A DNA stretch of 64,000 nt from positions 14,542,967 to 14,606,966 of the forward strand of contig JALIRH010000001.1 in assembly GCA_023055505.1 (NCBI GenBank). Direction: 5' to 3'. Below the pieces are notes generated by a model. It was given only the letters and a program-made list of their open reading frames with translations. It was not told the DNA's origin and searched no databases. The stretch is from Callipepla californica brunnescens. Its lineage: Eukaryota; Chordata; Aves; Galliformes; Odontophoridae. Every line of letters starts with the position of its first letter. Position 1 is the first letter of the stretch. The translations under genes were made by a program, and so were the position numbers. Shown here in pieces: positions 27,301-42,000 of this stretch.

Positions 27301-30300
27301 GTTAAAACTCAAACAAACATACACAGAAACTAGGTGGACTTGTTTTTCAGAAGGACATAAAGGCAATTGCTTGAAACGATTGATTCCCCTTACATTCACT
27401 GCTCCCTTGACTTTTAGCCCTCCGCTCACATAAGTGACAAAATTTCTCAAGACTCCAAAAAGCGTGCCAGCTCAGATGTCTCTGCCCCCTGCTCTTATTG
27501 TTTTGTCTCGCATCACCTCTACAATTCTAAACACTGCACAGTACTACTACCAACAAAATTAACAAGATGCAGAAAGAAAGAAATAGGAGTAAAAACAGAA
27601 GGACAACAAAAAAGTATGGAGAATGTGAAAAGGTAGCACGTGGGGAAAAAACAGATGATTACAAAAATAGTAATACATAAATTGATATCTGAGTTTCTGA
27701 CCTCTCTGCTGCACTCATTTTCTCTGTGCTATTATTTTGAGCAATCTAGAGCTGATGCAAAATTTGGCATCAGCTATCAAGTACCAGAAATGCAAAGGAA
27801 GAAAGATGTAAAGCACAACTGTGAGGAAAATGGAATAGGAAAAGCAAATGGGTAGTAGCCAAAAGGAACATGCACATCTTGGGATTTTACAATATCAGCC
27901 CAATAGTCAGGCAAAAACGTTAAAAAGGAGCAGACAGTAAACACTCAGAAGATGACTGCACTGGATGGGAAGAAGATAGGAAGGGGATAAATACATGATG
28001 AGCTGAGCCACTTTGGTCTGTGAAGGCAAAAAAAGAAGAAAAATTGTAAATCAAATCCACTAGAGATTAAGTATTTGCTACAAACTTTACAAATAAGGAA
28101 AGAATTAAAATCATCGATAAGCAATGAAACAAAATGAAGATTGTACTTGCACAGCGATCTAGATTGAGCTGAAACAACATTTCCCCTTCTGCTAAAGATC
28201 AGAGAGGCTCCAGGAGCCTGGGCCAGCAATCAGCCATATTGAGCAACAAATGAATGATGGAAAATGGAAATCTTGTGTCAGCAGGGACTGGAAGTGAGGT
28301 CCACAACAATACTTTAGAGTCTGTCTTTACTATTGTGATTAATAACAAAGCAACTGTCAGTGGAAAAAAAAAAAAAAAAAAAGAAGGGAAAACATAGCAG
28401 AATGTATCAGGTGTCCAATTCCCAATCCTGAAAAAAAAAAAAAAATGGGAGTAGAAAGAGAAACAAGATGTATCTGCATAGTATCTGCATTTCTGCCTGC
28501 TGCTCATGCACACAGCCATTATTGAAGAGCAAATGTCAGAGTGCTGACCGTGTCTGGTGAAGACCGAACTTCCTGTAGAAATGATGCACTAAGTTTCCTG
28601 AAAGGAAGCAAAACATAAGCTGCTCAAACAATCCACAAGAAAGCTCTGATATCACAGTCACATAGTTGCAAATCTGTACTGCTAGAAAAATACAGTGTCA
28701 CATTAATAATCACTAGTGACAAGCACAAAAATTCAGAGAAACAATCACATTAATTTAAAGGAAAAAGCGTCAGATGATATGAGGGAACAGGTAAATTGTC
28801 TTAGTTGTATGAAACAACCTACACAACTTTTTTTCATTTCACCCTGTAACTGAGCTAAAACTCTGATTCTCCTTTCGGTTCATGAAACAAGATATAAATC
28901 TCTGTGAAATTATTATGCTCAAACCATTTCAATATAGTAGAGGCCAGTAGCACTTGCAAGTCCTTATGCTACAAAATTGATTGAATAGCAGTAGAATACT
29001 GGGTTTTATCTCTAATGTACAGAAAGGGAATTTTCTTATTTCAACATGTTCAAAAGCGTTCAGCATACATGTGGAATCGTTTTTCATTCTCTATTAAATA
29101 TTAAAAATACTTCTTTCAACTTATAAAACTTTATTTAGTTCACCTATTATTAAGAAATATTCCTATAGCATTTAAATTTGGAAGAGGCTCGTGCTTTGAA
29201 TCAGGATATTTTACAATAAAACATTCTGCTTTGTCTTTTATTTAGAAGACATATTTCCTTTTATTTGGGGGAAAAAGAAAATTCGTTTGCACACTGATCA
29301 CAATTACTTTTTTTTAAGCGGAGTGCAGGTAGAGCAGTGAAATTTGTGCAATGTCAGCTTTATTCGCTAGACTAAGAAGTACCTGCTTTTACGTCTAAGA
29401 ACTCTTGGTTTGAAGGCTTCGCATATAAGCAGAAGAATTCTTAAGATCGAAATAGCATTTTAAATGAAAACATTACAATGTCAAGTTTCGCCCGTGTTTT
29501 TTTGCCCTTTCACAATTCAAGAGCTTTAGTAAGTCACAGCATAAGCAGGAACCCCTTCTTCCCCAGAAGGATCAGAAGGCCAGAGGCAACTCTTATTCCA
29601 CAGCAAAGACAGCAACTACATTACGTGCAAACAACCTTCCTTTGCTACTTACAAAAGCCTTCAGCCCCACAGAAGCATTCAAGCCTTCACAGCATCAGCA
29701 GCTCAAGTAGGCTGGCCATCGGCAAGCCAAACTGCCGCCTCTGTCCCTTTGTGCTGTGCAGCTGTTTGGCACTGAGGGATCACAGCCTCCCTTCTTGCAC
29801 TGCAGAAAGCCTCTTAGGAAACAACACAAACAACTGCCAAAAGGACACAACTGCAGCTTTTTTGACACGTCTTTATCCACTCTACTAAAGTCTCATGCCA
29901 TCTGCCATTTTATTTGCACTGTTGCCATAGCCTTGCCATTTGCCAGCACCATTTTTGTTATATCACCATAACTAGTTACATTTTACTTTGCCATACTGTT
30001 TTCTTAGGCTGCCGGAATTAACAGAATGCAATGGGAACATCTCTGGGATACCATATATATAATTAGGATTTTGCTAATTTAGACAGAATTCCTGGTTTGT
30101 TTCTAGCACAGTACTGCCAACTCAGATTATGTAAATACTATCAATCACTTTGTTTTTAAACATGTCCTTTCTATTGGCAGTCTCAATTCCGAATCTTTAA
30201 CTTTCAGCTTTTTTTTAGAAACTATAAAGATTAAGACCAAGTTAAATGTTTTTGTTTTATGAAAATTTAAATCCCACATAATAACATGATTTCAGAAGCT

Positions 30301-33300
30301 GAGATTTTCACAGGGTGTTTTTATATTTAACAGCTGATCTTTTTCCTGAATCCACCATACCATACCTTTTCATAATTCTAATTTACTGTTTGCTCTCCAG
30401 TAATGAAAACAATGATTCTACTAAGAAGATTAAATACTACTTATGACGTAGTTTAAAAAGTTGATGTTAATACACCAAGTTGAAGTTAACGGGTCTTTAT
30501 ACTGACGCGCCTTAAACAGTTTTCCAGCCACCCTCTAAAAACGACTCTCCTGTCACTGCTTACAATTGTGTTACTGTAATAGATAGAGAAGTGGGGAAGC
30601 AACAAGGGATTGTTTAAAATTAAATAAAAAGGTGTATAAATAATACTCAAATGGCCAAAACTAACAAACAAAAGAGAATAATTTATTTAAAATAAAAACT
30701 GAGTTTTTCAATTAAATTATAGGGAGAAGATTCCTTAGGTAGAACACTAACATACATACGGGAACTAGAAAATCAAGCAGACAGAATGGGAGACAATCAA
30801 CAAAGGAAATAAGAGCAGAGAACAAAATTAGTAGCCACTAACAAAATTCCTCCCTTGAAATTTCTCCTCTGTGTGTTAACATTTTTCCTTCCACATCTTT
30901 TTGAAGTTAAATACTGTCTTCTTTGTTTTAAACATAAAAACTCACACTGGATTAAAAAGTCTTGAGCCTGCACAGAACAGTTTACAGAATAGCTGTGATG
31001 AAGATGGTTACAAAACATGGGGAAGAATTTTATGATTACTTCAGACACACAAAGGTACACTACAAAACACTTTCTACAGTGATCTGTATACAGTTCCACT
31101 GAAAGGCCTATTTCCATGTAAAAATATTTCTCAGTACTGATTTTACACTACAAATACAGTGTTAACTACTGTCACTACGAAGTGAGAATATACTAATCTC
31201 AGCATATATTTTAGGGAGGGAAATATGTTTATTAAGAAGTTAACAAAGTGAATACTAAATTGTTAAACGAGCTGGTATAATTTAATATAACAATTTATAT
31301 GAAAGCTACATGTGCATTATCCAAACTTAGCACTGTATCCTGCCTTATCATCTGAATATCTTTATTTTATATTGGTTTCATGAAAAACTTAAGTTTGATC
31401 ACAAACCTTCCCAGTCAGGATGATCCCAAATCATCTCATTAAAACATAACATTTTCCTTGACTTTGAAATTCATGCAGAACGAATATTATTCACAAATAT
31501 ATACAGAAGACCTAAAAAATGTTCTCCAGTTTAACTGCTCTTACAGGCAGTTGTGGTCATCAAACAAATCTCTCATTGCTCTTCTGTTAAAACATGAATT
31601 TTATTTTAACTTGCATCTTACGGAATTGCAGTCAAATAATGCATCTATCCTAATAAAGAGGAGTGCCTTCTAACCAACTTAGAGGTCTCACTTTTCAAGA
31701 AAGATGTATTTTGGAGCTATCCATACATGAAAGTAAGCTTACTCCCACTCTGCCAAGGAACAGGCAAATGGCATGTACCGTCTCTCTGGGGCAAAAACTT
31801 GCCCTAAAGGTCAAATCTGACTCACAGGACACATATTTTATAGGCTAGTCTAACAGTTTGCTTTACTTGACTTGTCTCAAAAGCAAACTTCATAACATTT
31901 TATGCAAACATTATACAACCTAAGTCTGAGCCATAAATCAATAAAACTCACTTAAACTTGAGGAATCTCTGCATCAGGAACTAGCTTCATACTTGAAATT
32001 CTGCCGTTTAATATTAAGATTGCTCAACCTTACTATTTTCTCTAAGCAAGTGTCACAGTAACTACAGCTTTAGATTAAAGTAAAAACATGCCAAACAAGA
32101 TTCTGCACAGACTTTGAGGGAGGCAAGTTCTCAAGTAAAATTTTTCTGCACAGACTTTGAGGGAGGCAAGTTCTCAAGTAAAATTTATGCCTCATATTTC
32201 CACATGTCCCAATATAGAACTTGGCATTTGAAAACTCTTGTGTTAGAATGCTGCTAGAATGCTGTTGGTTTGTATTCGTGATCACAAATTTTGGGAGAAG
32301 TCACCATAAGAAAACTATATTTCCCAGCACACTACAGCTCATTTCTGAATAGTTGAGGTTCAGGTGGCAAACAGTTCAACATTTCTTCAAAATCAAAACT
32401 CAATATTTCTGGAAGCATACCTCACTAGTATAATGAGTTAACAAAACCAATATTAGAAATAGCCTGAGTGACCACAGCTGTTTGACATTTGAATGTTTTT
32501 CAAAAGGATCCTTTGGGTCTGGGTCATGATTGTATTTTAGGTTTTTTTTTAAGGGAAAGCAGAAAACCACCACAACAACATGCAAATAGGCCACAGGCCC
32601 ATTTTTCCTTGTCCTTTACAAAAATACCTTCAGGGAAAGGGTACTTGTGGGCGGTGTAGATATTACCAGAATGCAGAGTAAGTAAGTAGTATTCAGACCT
32701 CTCTTTCCTTTGCATCGCTATATAAAGAAGAAAAATATTTAACCATAGTTACTTAGCTAAGCCTTGTGATGTGACCTTAAGCCCCTCTTCATATTTTCCT
32801 TTTATATCAGTAAATACAGCATTCAAATGATTAGAAACTAGTTTGTCTCTCTAAATTTTGAAGAATTAATTTCAGAATTTTGATTTATACTACTATTTTT
32901 TAAGTGTATAATTTTATTCCAAGTGATCCACACATGGTAACAAAAATAAAGCATAAAAGAAAAAAAATTAACAGATGTTTTGCCATGGTTTACTTTCAAG
33001 ACATTTCAGAAGAAAACAGGTTCCTAAAAGTACAACTTGTATGACGATACTTACATGCACTTTGTAATTTGGTGGTTTTTTTGCTAAAACCAGCTAACTG
33101 AATACCGTTATTACTGAAAATAGCAAACTGAAACTACACTGACTCATTGGTTTTGTAGTGTAACACTTCATGCAGAACCCACTCAAGAATTTTATTATTT
33201 TTCCTCTTTAAGGAACCACTACAAATATATAGTATTTTTTTCCCTATATGAGCAGCTGATCACAAAAAAGAATAGGTATTACTCTCCACTGAGGCACAAC

Positions 33301-35985
33301 AGCACACTGATTCTGAGACAGTACCAATACAACAAATGAAAACATTCTGAAATTAAGATACAATTTACTTCAGGCTAAAACACAGCAAGCACAGTCATCT
33401 TCACATTACCTTAAGAACTCCACCTTTGTCTGGCACTAATGATTACCACCATCCAAATCTCTCCAGTATCAGACTATATATTCAGATATATTCAGACGAT
33501 GTTCTCAGAGGCAAAAGAAAGGTAGAACAAAAAATGAAAGACTCCAGGTAATTCTGTCTACTAGTGATATGCAGAATACCTGCATCTATCACATGGTCAT
33601 CTGGTGCAGCGTAAAGTTCTCACTCAAGTTTAACAACTATTCTATAAACTCATAGACAAAAGCAAAAATTTTATTTTTTCACATGTGGTCACCACAGAGT
33701 GTACAAACTCCTTACTAGTCACAGTCCATCATTAACTGCACAGCTTTAAAACATTCAACATAGAGTCAAAGAGCAGAGGCTACATGGAAAACCTCTGCAT
33801 CCTACAAACACTGCCATCAGTGACGCTCAGATCACCCATTGGTGATCAGAAACACTGAAGGCCCAGTCTGACATTACGAAGGCTGTAGCTTAGTCTTTCT
33901 GACTAGAAGGGTATTTAATGACAATTAAATGAAAAATCTATGGTTGTGTAACGAGGTATAAAATTTTGTGGATACAGAACTTCCTTGTCTGAGTCAAGTC
34001 ATCCCAGAAATTCCATCTGCATCCTCAAAGCAAATTCAGTTCAAAGGTCTTGCAAAGGCCTTATCCCTCCTGCATGTTCTAGAGGCATTTGCCGACACAC
34101 ATTTTATTTACTTACCTTCAAAGAAATTTTTCAAAAATGCATATACTGCTTAGCATCCTACTACAGCATGTTGGAATAAAAAATAAACAGTAATAAATAA
34201 TTAGTAATAATAAATAATAAAAAATAAAACATCCAGCTTTTTGATAAGCACGAGAGTAAACGTTTGAGGAATTTTTGAACAGAAGCAGTAAGAGATCAGC
34301 CAGGTCTGGAGGAGAGTGACGTGGGACAGTTGTCTGCTAGAGAATGGATTACAAAATCTCTCTGGAAGGGCAGCTTGTATGGAGGTGTGCTTCACGCTGC
34401 ATTAACTGGCTTCTACAAGCCAGATTTCTCAAAGACTTGTCTTTATTTTTTATTTTTTCAGATGACAATATCAAATACTGCATTCCTATATGTCAGTGTT
34501 TAAGTATTGAATTGATTGAAGTCCTGTTCATTCACAGCCTCCCCCCACCCCCAACATTTCTTCACAGCCAGACGAAGCAAATACCTGCGTATATAGGGAA
34601 CATTATGCAACCACTTCTTGAAGTAAAAGAATACACCCTTCAGACTCAGCAAGATATTTTGAATAATTTCCATTTATCTATTCCATACAACTTTTATACT
34701 CACTCGCTCTGTTACAATGAAAGAAGTCTGTATGAGTCATACTTTCTAACTTTGAAAAGAGCCATTTAAGTTATCTCAAGAACCGGTACTACTTTTTAGA
34801 CAGAATGAACACAGTCGTCTGAAATTACAATAACTGTAAGATGACTGCGTTCAATGAATAATCCAAGAAAAAGGTACTTTTGTGCGATTATCATGTGGAA
34901 AGAACTGCTCTAACAATAAATTATCTACTTGTTTGCAAAAACTGTCCCAAAACCAAGCTGGCGTAATTTAAACTACAGAAATCACCCACTTAGCCAGTAG
35001 GAAAAGGGAATCTCCAGACATTATAATTAAATAAATAGCTATTATAAATGTAAAAGTCAATGTAAAATATATAAAATAAAAATATATTTAAAAAAAACAA
35101 TACATTTCAATAAAACAAAATGCAAGAAAGTACTAAATAGAAGAGTGAGCACAAGAACATGCAAAATTGTTTAATTCCCACAGAGCTGAATGAAGCATCT
35201 CTTTCCCTAAAGAACCACTCTTATCGGGAGGCTGCTTCCTGGAGGAGAAAGAGGCAATTGAAGCTAGGAAATGATGGATAGCAATGACCTTTCTGTCTGT
35301 AAAACATGGGCATATTTTAGGTATTTAATCTTGAGAATTGGATTATTATTAATCAATTATTCATGACAATTTGAATCTATGGTAGATGTTTTTTGTTTTC
35401 TTAAATATCACATAGCTAAGGTCCTGCATGAGAACCAGAAAGGAGATTAAATCCTCACAAGCAAATAGTGTTGGCACTGGCATTTTCTTCTCTCCTAAGC
35501 ATTCTTTCCTTACATAACAGCGCACACTGCCAATTACCTACCCTCTACCCTCTGTAAAACTTTTGACTAAACATTCTGAAATTCACCTTTACCACTTTTT
35601 TTTTTTTTCTTTAAGAACAAAATTATGTTTTCTAAAGAACAAAGCAGGTCACTGTGGTAATGCAGAGCAGCAAAAACTCCTACGGTTTCATTCCTGTTGA
35701 AAATGGTTATGCTGCTATGTGGTTTAATATTCACTTTTTCTCACTTGTCAAAGGTGAGTGATAACAAAAGCAGAATGTCTCCAGTAAAGACCACCAGATC
35801 ATAAAATGAAAATAAGAAGATGGTGTTTGCAGATATTTAAAATACATTGCTGAAAACAAAGAAAAAGCAGACAGAGCTATGAAAGTCTAAGCTCTTTTAA
35901 AAAACAAGACCTCCACAGTCTTAAATAAAATGCAAACTACTCATGCATTTGTGAAGGGTATGGAACAGGCCTAAGCACCTCTCTG

Positions 35986-36020
<35 letters not shown>

Positions 36021-39000
36021 ATGAAAAATTTGAAGTTATTCCAGTTTGGGGAACTACACTGGAAAAGAGACTCTCTACAACTGAAGGATCTGAAAAGCAA
36101 CAGTCAATTCCCAAAGTCAAATTAAGGCATCTAAGGAATATCTGGAAGTTAATTTAAAATAAAAAAAATGCACCTTATTTCCAGCATAAATGAACTTCCA
36201 GATATTCGATCTAGTTCTCCCTTTGCTGATCTTGTCTGCTACTGCTGGAGAATTTACCGGATTTACCAATCTTACCAGATTTCTTTTCGTTGTGGCATCA
36301 TGCTTCTTACACACTAAGTTTGAGGCACAGACCTGTTGGAGCTGAAAAGTGATGATCTGATAGTGCCCTTTCATTATCTAAAGGGTAGAAAGAAGGGGAC
36401 AGACTCTTTAGCAAGGTCTGTGGTGATAAAACAAGGGGAAATGGCTTCAAGCTTACAGAGGGTAGACTTAGGTTAGATATTAGAAAAAAATCTTTTACAG
36501 TGAGGGTGGTGAGGAACTGAAACAGGTTACCTACTGTTGTGGTTGATGACCCATGCATGCAGACTTTCAAGGCAAGGCTGGATCAGGCCCTGGGCAACCT
36601 GATAAAGTTGTGGTGTCTCTGCTATCTGCACAGGAGTTGGACTAGATGGCCTTCAGAGATCCCTTGCAACTCTAAGGATCTATGACTCTATTATTCTAAC
36701 TCATTCCTTGCTAATAACGAACAGATTGAACTCCAGGAGTTTTTCCACAATAAGGCATGTTTTCAACCATTCCTGAGATATTTGTGGTTCTCCCCCGATC
36801 CTTCTCCAACTGAACGCAGTATTCCAGCAACAGTTATGAAAAGCATTAACAATTAATACTGGAAGATAATATAAACATTTACGTCTTATTTATTTCTCCC
36901 TGTTTACATGTCAGTATACAGTAGCCTTTTGAAGCACAGGGCTGTGCTGGAAGATACTACTCATCAATCATGACTCAAGCGCTTTTCAAAACCGATTAAT
37001 TCCGTGGTTATATAAATACATAATACTTTCCCAAGATTAGCCATTTGACCAGCATATTATGAAAGTTTTGATTCTGGGGATAAGTGATTCTCCAAAGGAG
37101 ATTATGGAAAGGGTAATCTGGAGGGAAATCTCAATCTAAAAACCCTTTTAAAAGTGGCTTGAGAAAGGGACTGGGAAGTAAAAGTGAACTGAAAGTATCT
37201 TAGTGTGGAAAACAAGAGCAGCATTTTAGCTTATTGATGTTGCCTGGTAAACCAAGTTTACAAGTGCAAATAAGAAATCATACATAATGAAGTCATTAGA
37301 GTCTCTAACACTGGACTTCGTTGTTGGTGTGCCAGTAAAACTGACTGATTAATCCACTTCCATATAACAGCAGGATAAAACAGCTGCAAACAAGAACCTT
37401 GGAAATTAAATGCTGGAACCACTTATAAAGTGAAAACTAACTAACACTAATGGATTAAGTATCAGCTGTGGGGCAGGAAAACAATGTGTATGGGAAAAAA
37501 AGAAACCAAATCACTAGGATAGTGATGAATAGTTGCTTAATCCTTGAGAAAACTGAAGTGTGTCCTGTCTAAAACAATTTAAAGGAACAGTTTTAAAACA
37601 GTCTTGAATAGCCTGTTTATTCCTAACCTCAAATTTCTTCCAATATGCAATATTCAACAAAATTTATTCTAGTGAGATAAGAGACTTGGTCAAATAAACG
37701 TCATTCTGAGCTGCATCACCAGCTATTTAAAATGAAGCACTTAAGCAGTATCTGTGATAAACAAACTTATCTTTGTTCTACTTCTTCCATTGTTCAAATT
37801 TTAGTTACCATGCAGATTAATATGTAAACCTTCTGCATGCTACAAGAGATACCTCTCATTGTCCCAGTTCCTCAATTTTGACTTCCCTACTCACAGACAA
37901 AAAAAAAAAAAAGGAAAAAACGGCAAGCTGCATTAATTTCCTTGTTTTTGTTTCTTCCTTCTTTCTGTAAGACTTTGTTTGCTGATAGGAACACTAAAGG
38001 TTAAAAAAAAAGAAAAACATAAATTTGAAACAGCAAGAGGTGTGTCACAACATTTACTGAAACTCTTAATAAAGCCACTACTACATAAAACAATTATCAA
38101 GACAAGGAGTTACAAAACTTCCAGCTTTCACCTGAATTTGCTTTCAATGAAGTTACACCAGGAGGAACTCCAAGAAGGGAACATTTATGCACTGAGCAGA
38201 AAACTACCTCTGAATTTTATCACATATCTTGCTTTTTTTTATTATTTTTTTTAATTCAGAAGCAGATAAGCTTCCTGTCAAAGAGACATACAGCTGCACC
38301 TAACCATCATGCCACATTATACTTCCTTCACTATCAGGGACTTGAAAAATCTGCTGCAAATTCTACCACACACTGAGAAATTTACACAGTTCCCCAGTGC
38401 AGCCAATTCACAGTGCATCCACAGTACCACCATACTACTGTCCTTAGTTCTTCCTTCCATAGTTCAGGCATGCTGTTAAACTACAGCCACATAAATTTGC
38501 TTTCCAAAGGTGTGGTAAGAATGAAAGGGCAATTAGAGTAAGAACACTCCAAAAGTAGCCAATACTTTACCTACGTTCCCATGTCCTCAACAAAAGCACT
38601 TACCAATTCCTGCATCAGGCTAAACCCATGGAGATTAAGGAAACTCCCAAATCATGTGAAACAATTCCTTATTGCCCGTGAAGAATTATTTTTTAAATTG
38701 TTTCATTTTTATCTGATAAGGCTAAGTTCAAGTTCTCCTATAAAGAATTTGGCAACCTTGGGATGCAGGCATTTGTCATTAGTCCGGTAGTTATTTACAA
38801 CTCACTATTTTGAAAAAAAATCTGACTATCTCAAATCTGCAAAGAAGTTCAAAAGCTAAGACAAAGGTCAGGAGAAGCTGATCAAATAAACTGAAAGAAA
38901 AATAAAATCTGTAACTTTAGAGAAAATGAACAATTATGACAGTGGGCTCAAAAAATAAGAATTTTTCTCACTGTGAACAGTGGAGTACATGTGCAGTGTA

Positions 39001-42000
39001 AAGAAAGACTGAAGCATGTGGTCAGACAACAACCTCAGACCAGGATCTGAAGCACCACTCTGCTTTCAGCCCATTTGCTTCCTGAATACACCCTATAATT
39101 AAGAAGAATTTTTCATGCTGCCTCTCCCTTCAACATCCATGTTCAAGAATTCACAGAATTTTAAAGTAGCTTTGGCTCTGACAACCAAAATATTTTCACC
39201 CCAGGAGAGTGCAATTGTAGATGATCTTTTGGACAACACACGATCCTCAAGAGAGAAAAACGGGAATAATCCTACACTGTTTATGATTCAAAGCACCTAA
39301 GAGATAAACTAAGAATGTGGGCTTGTAAAAAAAAGAAAACAACTGAAAAAAAAAAAAAAAACACCTGAAAAAAACCCACAATCTTATCAATACTTTAGGT
39401 CTAGAGCTTTGTCATACAGCATTTTTCTACTTTTGAGAAGACTAGCTACCTAAAGATTCAAAGAGTCTATAAAATTACCTGGAAGAAACTGTTTTCAACA
39501 TGGTTTACCACTGAAATGTATAACCTGAGAAATCTGAGGTGATGACACTGAGCACGGCTGCACACCACAGCTCACATGCCTACAAATGATACAGGTCTCA
39601 CCATAAGAATATAAAAATAAGAGTTAAAATATCAATCCTATAGAGTTACGTACACCATACACTTCACACCCTTATTTCAAATTGCTGCTTAGAGATGCTG
39701 AAAGAAATCATTCCAGGAAAGAAATTCTCAGACATGCATTACAGTTGCAAAACAATTGCATTTGACACACATTTAAGGGAGTCAACAGGCAGTATCCCCT
39801 TTACACAACTAAAGCAAGCCTAAATGGCAGCAATTTGTTCTGGAAATACTTACTTCTGATGAGGTCACCATCAGTGCGATTTCCCCAGACAGACTGCTCT
39901 TGTATCTCTGGCTGTATACTTTGGTTACTGGAAGGCTGATTTATGTCTTTATCTCCTGTTGCAGTATTCTGTTGGTCAGTTTTTTCTAAGTCAAAAGAAA
40001 TGTGAGGTTATTAGTTTCTTTGGTATTTTTCTTCCAGGTGAGCAAATCTCATATTTGAAAGTTAAAAACTAGAGAACATACAGTTTAACTTTTATTAACA
40101 TCTCATATATCTTCTTTACATATAATTCTTAATAAAGACAATTTTTGTTTTCTTAACCAGATGAAAAAGTTCTCTCCTTAAAAGAAGTCTTTCAGTCACC
40201 ATTTGTTTAGTCACACAAAATAAGTCAGCATCTTTTATAACAACAAAATAAAGTTTATTTTCAGATACTTTCCATGACGTTTTCAGATAACAATTTGAAT
40301 CTGTCACACATCAAAAAAAAATTACTTTTTGCCCACATAAAAGCTACAGAAATTCCACAGAAGTCTGTTTTTCGTTATTTACAATACCATTTATGATTAA
40401 AGACAAATATTTTTGAAACATCAATTATGACTATAATGAAATTTATTTTAACACTATTCCATATTCTTCACTAAAAAGCTAGATTGTGTATTAGTGATTA
40501 TATTCAACAGCCTATAAGGAAAAGAATTATTTTCTCTCTCCAGGCATATACAAGATTCAGGGACATTTTCAGAGAAGAAATTCTTATTTTAAAACATAGC
40601 AGATATTTTTGTTTTGATGGCCTTTAGGTTCTCAAGCCAAGGTGAGTGACAGCTTTCATATTCGCTGCTGTTAACATTGAAAGGTACTTTTTACTAGCAT
40701 TCAAGGAAATATTTTCAAATCTCCAATTACTTTGGTAATTACTCAGTCATAGATTATTAGCTTATATCACTTTCACTGTGTACCACTTTTCCGTACATGT
40801 ATAAGATGCAATGTCTAATAAAATTGAAGTAAAAGAGCAACTGTTGAAAACAGATCTCTATTATTGTTGAACTATAACCTGTTCATAAACTGTATACATA
40901 TATAGTTAAATATGCAATATATATATATATATATATTGCACTCATGACAGTGTAATGATTTCATATCTGCTACTAAAGCAACTGTTCTGGTTCTGAGACG
41001 CAGAAAAATTGCTTATTTCTACTCTGACATATTGAAGGTTAGTTTCTTTATGTAGCCAACAGTAGTTTGATTTTAAATCCTAACTTTCTGCCTTTGTTAC
41101 CCACCCTATTAAACTAAGCAACTGAACATCACTCAAAATAATATATGCCATATTGTATGTATAGTAGCACGTGCCTTCGAGCACTGCTGCTCCTCTGCTA
41201 TTATTTTCCTCCTCTAAAATATCTGAGCCTGCTACCTATGTTACTTATCTCCCAGTGCTCCCTCATATCACTGTTTCCTCAATACCTTGTCAATATTTCC
41301 CCGAGTCCATCCTGAGATGAATAGTTTCACTGGGATTGATGTGAAGTTACCTCACTGACTGGAAAGATATTAACTGACTTCAGTGAATTTTGCATCTTGT
41401 CCTTCACAACCTAACTTCACCTAGACACTCATCCTCTCCAAAACCAAAACCAAACACAGATTTTCTTGAAGTCCTTTCACAGACTTCAGTCGCAAATTAT
41501 TTATCCCAGATATCGATCAGACACAAATATGACTGTAGTGAAGTATAACAATTTTCTCTATGCAGTTGGGCATTAGGTGCAAATGTATCTCAAAAGTGTT
41601 TGAAAAGTGCCCTGAAATAGGCTGAACGAAAATAAGTAGTGTCCTGGAGAGAGCTAGTATAAAGAACTGCAAGCACAGTACAATCTCCTTTTCATATAGA
41701 GTAAGCTTAAAGGAGCTATTTTAAGAGATTTTGCTCTTAAACTATTTTACTGCAGTAACAACACTTAAGATTGCAACAATATCTACCCTGCAGCTGGAGT
41801 ACAAAACAGGAGAGCTGCTGTATACAATTTTCTTGTATAGGATACAAGTTTGTAGAGCCCTACTATTTGATGTAGTAAACACTGAATGACTGTAAGGAAA
41901 GATTAGTATTAGCATTTTAGGGACCACTGGTGTTCTAGATTACATTTTTATCAACAAAAATTGAAGGAGTACAGAATGCAGCCAAAACATCATTATTGAT

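Larger units (their letters stand above)
19204..39853 (-). other. MDFIC: MDFIC intron 2 (20.7 kb)
   Basis: Bounded by the donor GTAAGT at 39853 and the acceptor TTTTAAG at 19205-19204, phase 1. It contains CR1 fragments (21170-21300, 36340-36697), a T8/G17 tract (22014-22038), a 43-bp tandem duplication (32101-32186), a 14-bp-stem hairpin (25382-25413), several poly(A) runs and an exon-like segment ending at 23964. Several ORFs of 130-145 codons occur (24003-24440 minus, 29478-29888 plus, 34344-34769 plus), but none has recognisable content. Confidence 0.9.

Noticed and set aside
35924..36019. AATAAA followed by A31 as the 3' end of a processed retrocopy
   Set aside because: The hexamer is about 60 nt from the A run, no target-site duplication is visible and no coding similarity lies upstream.
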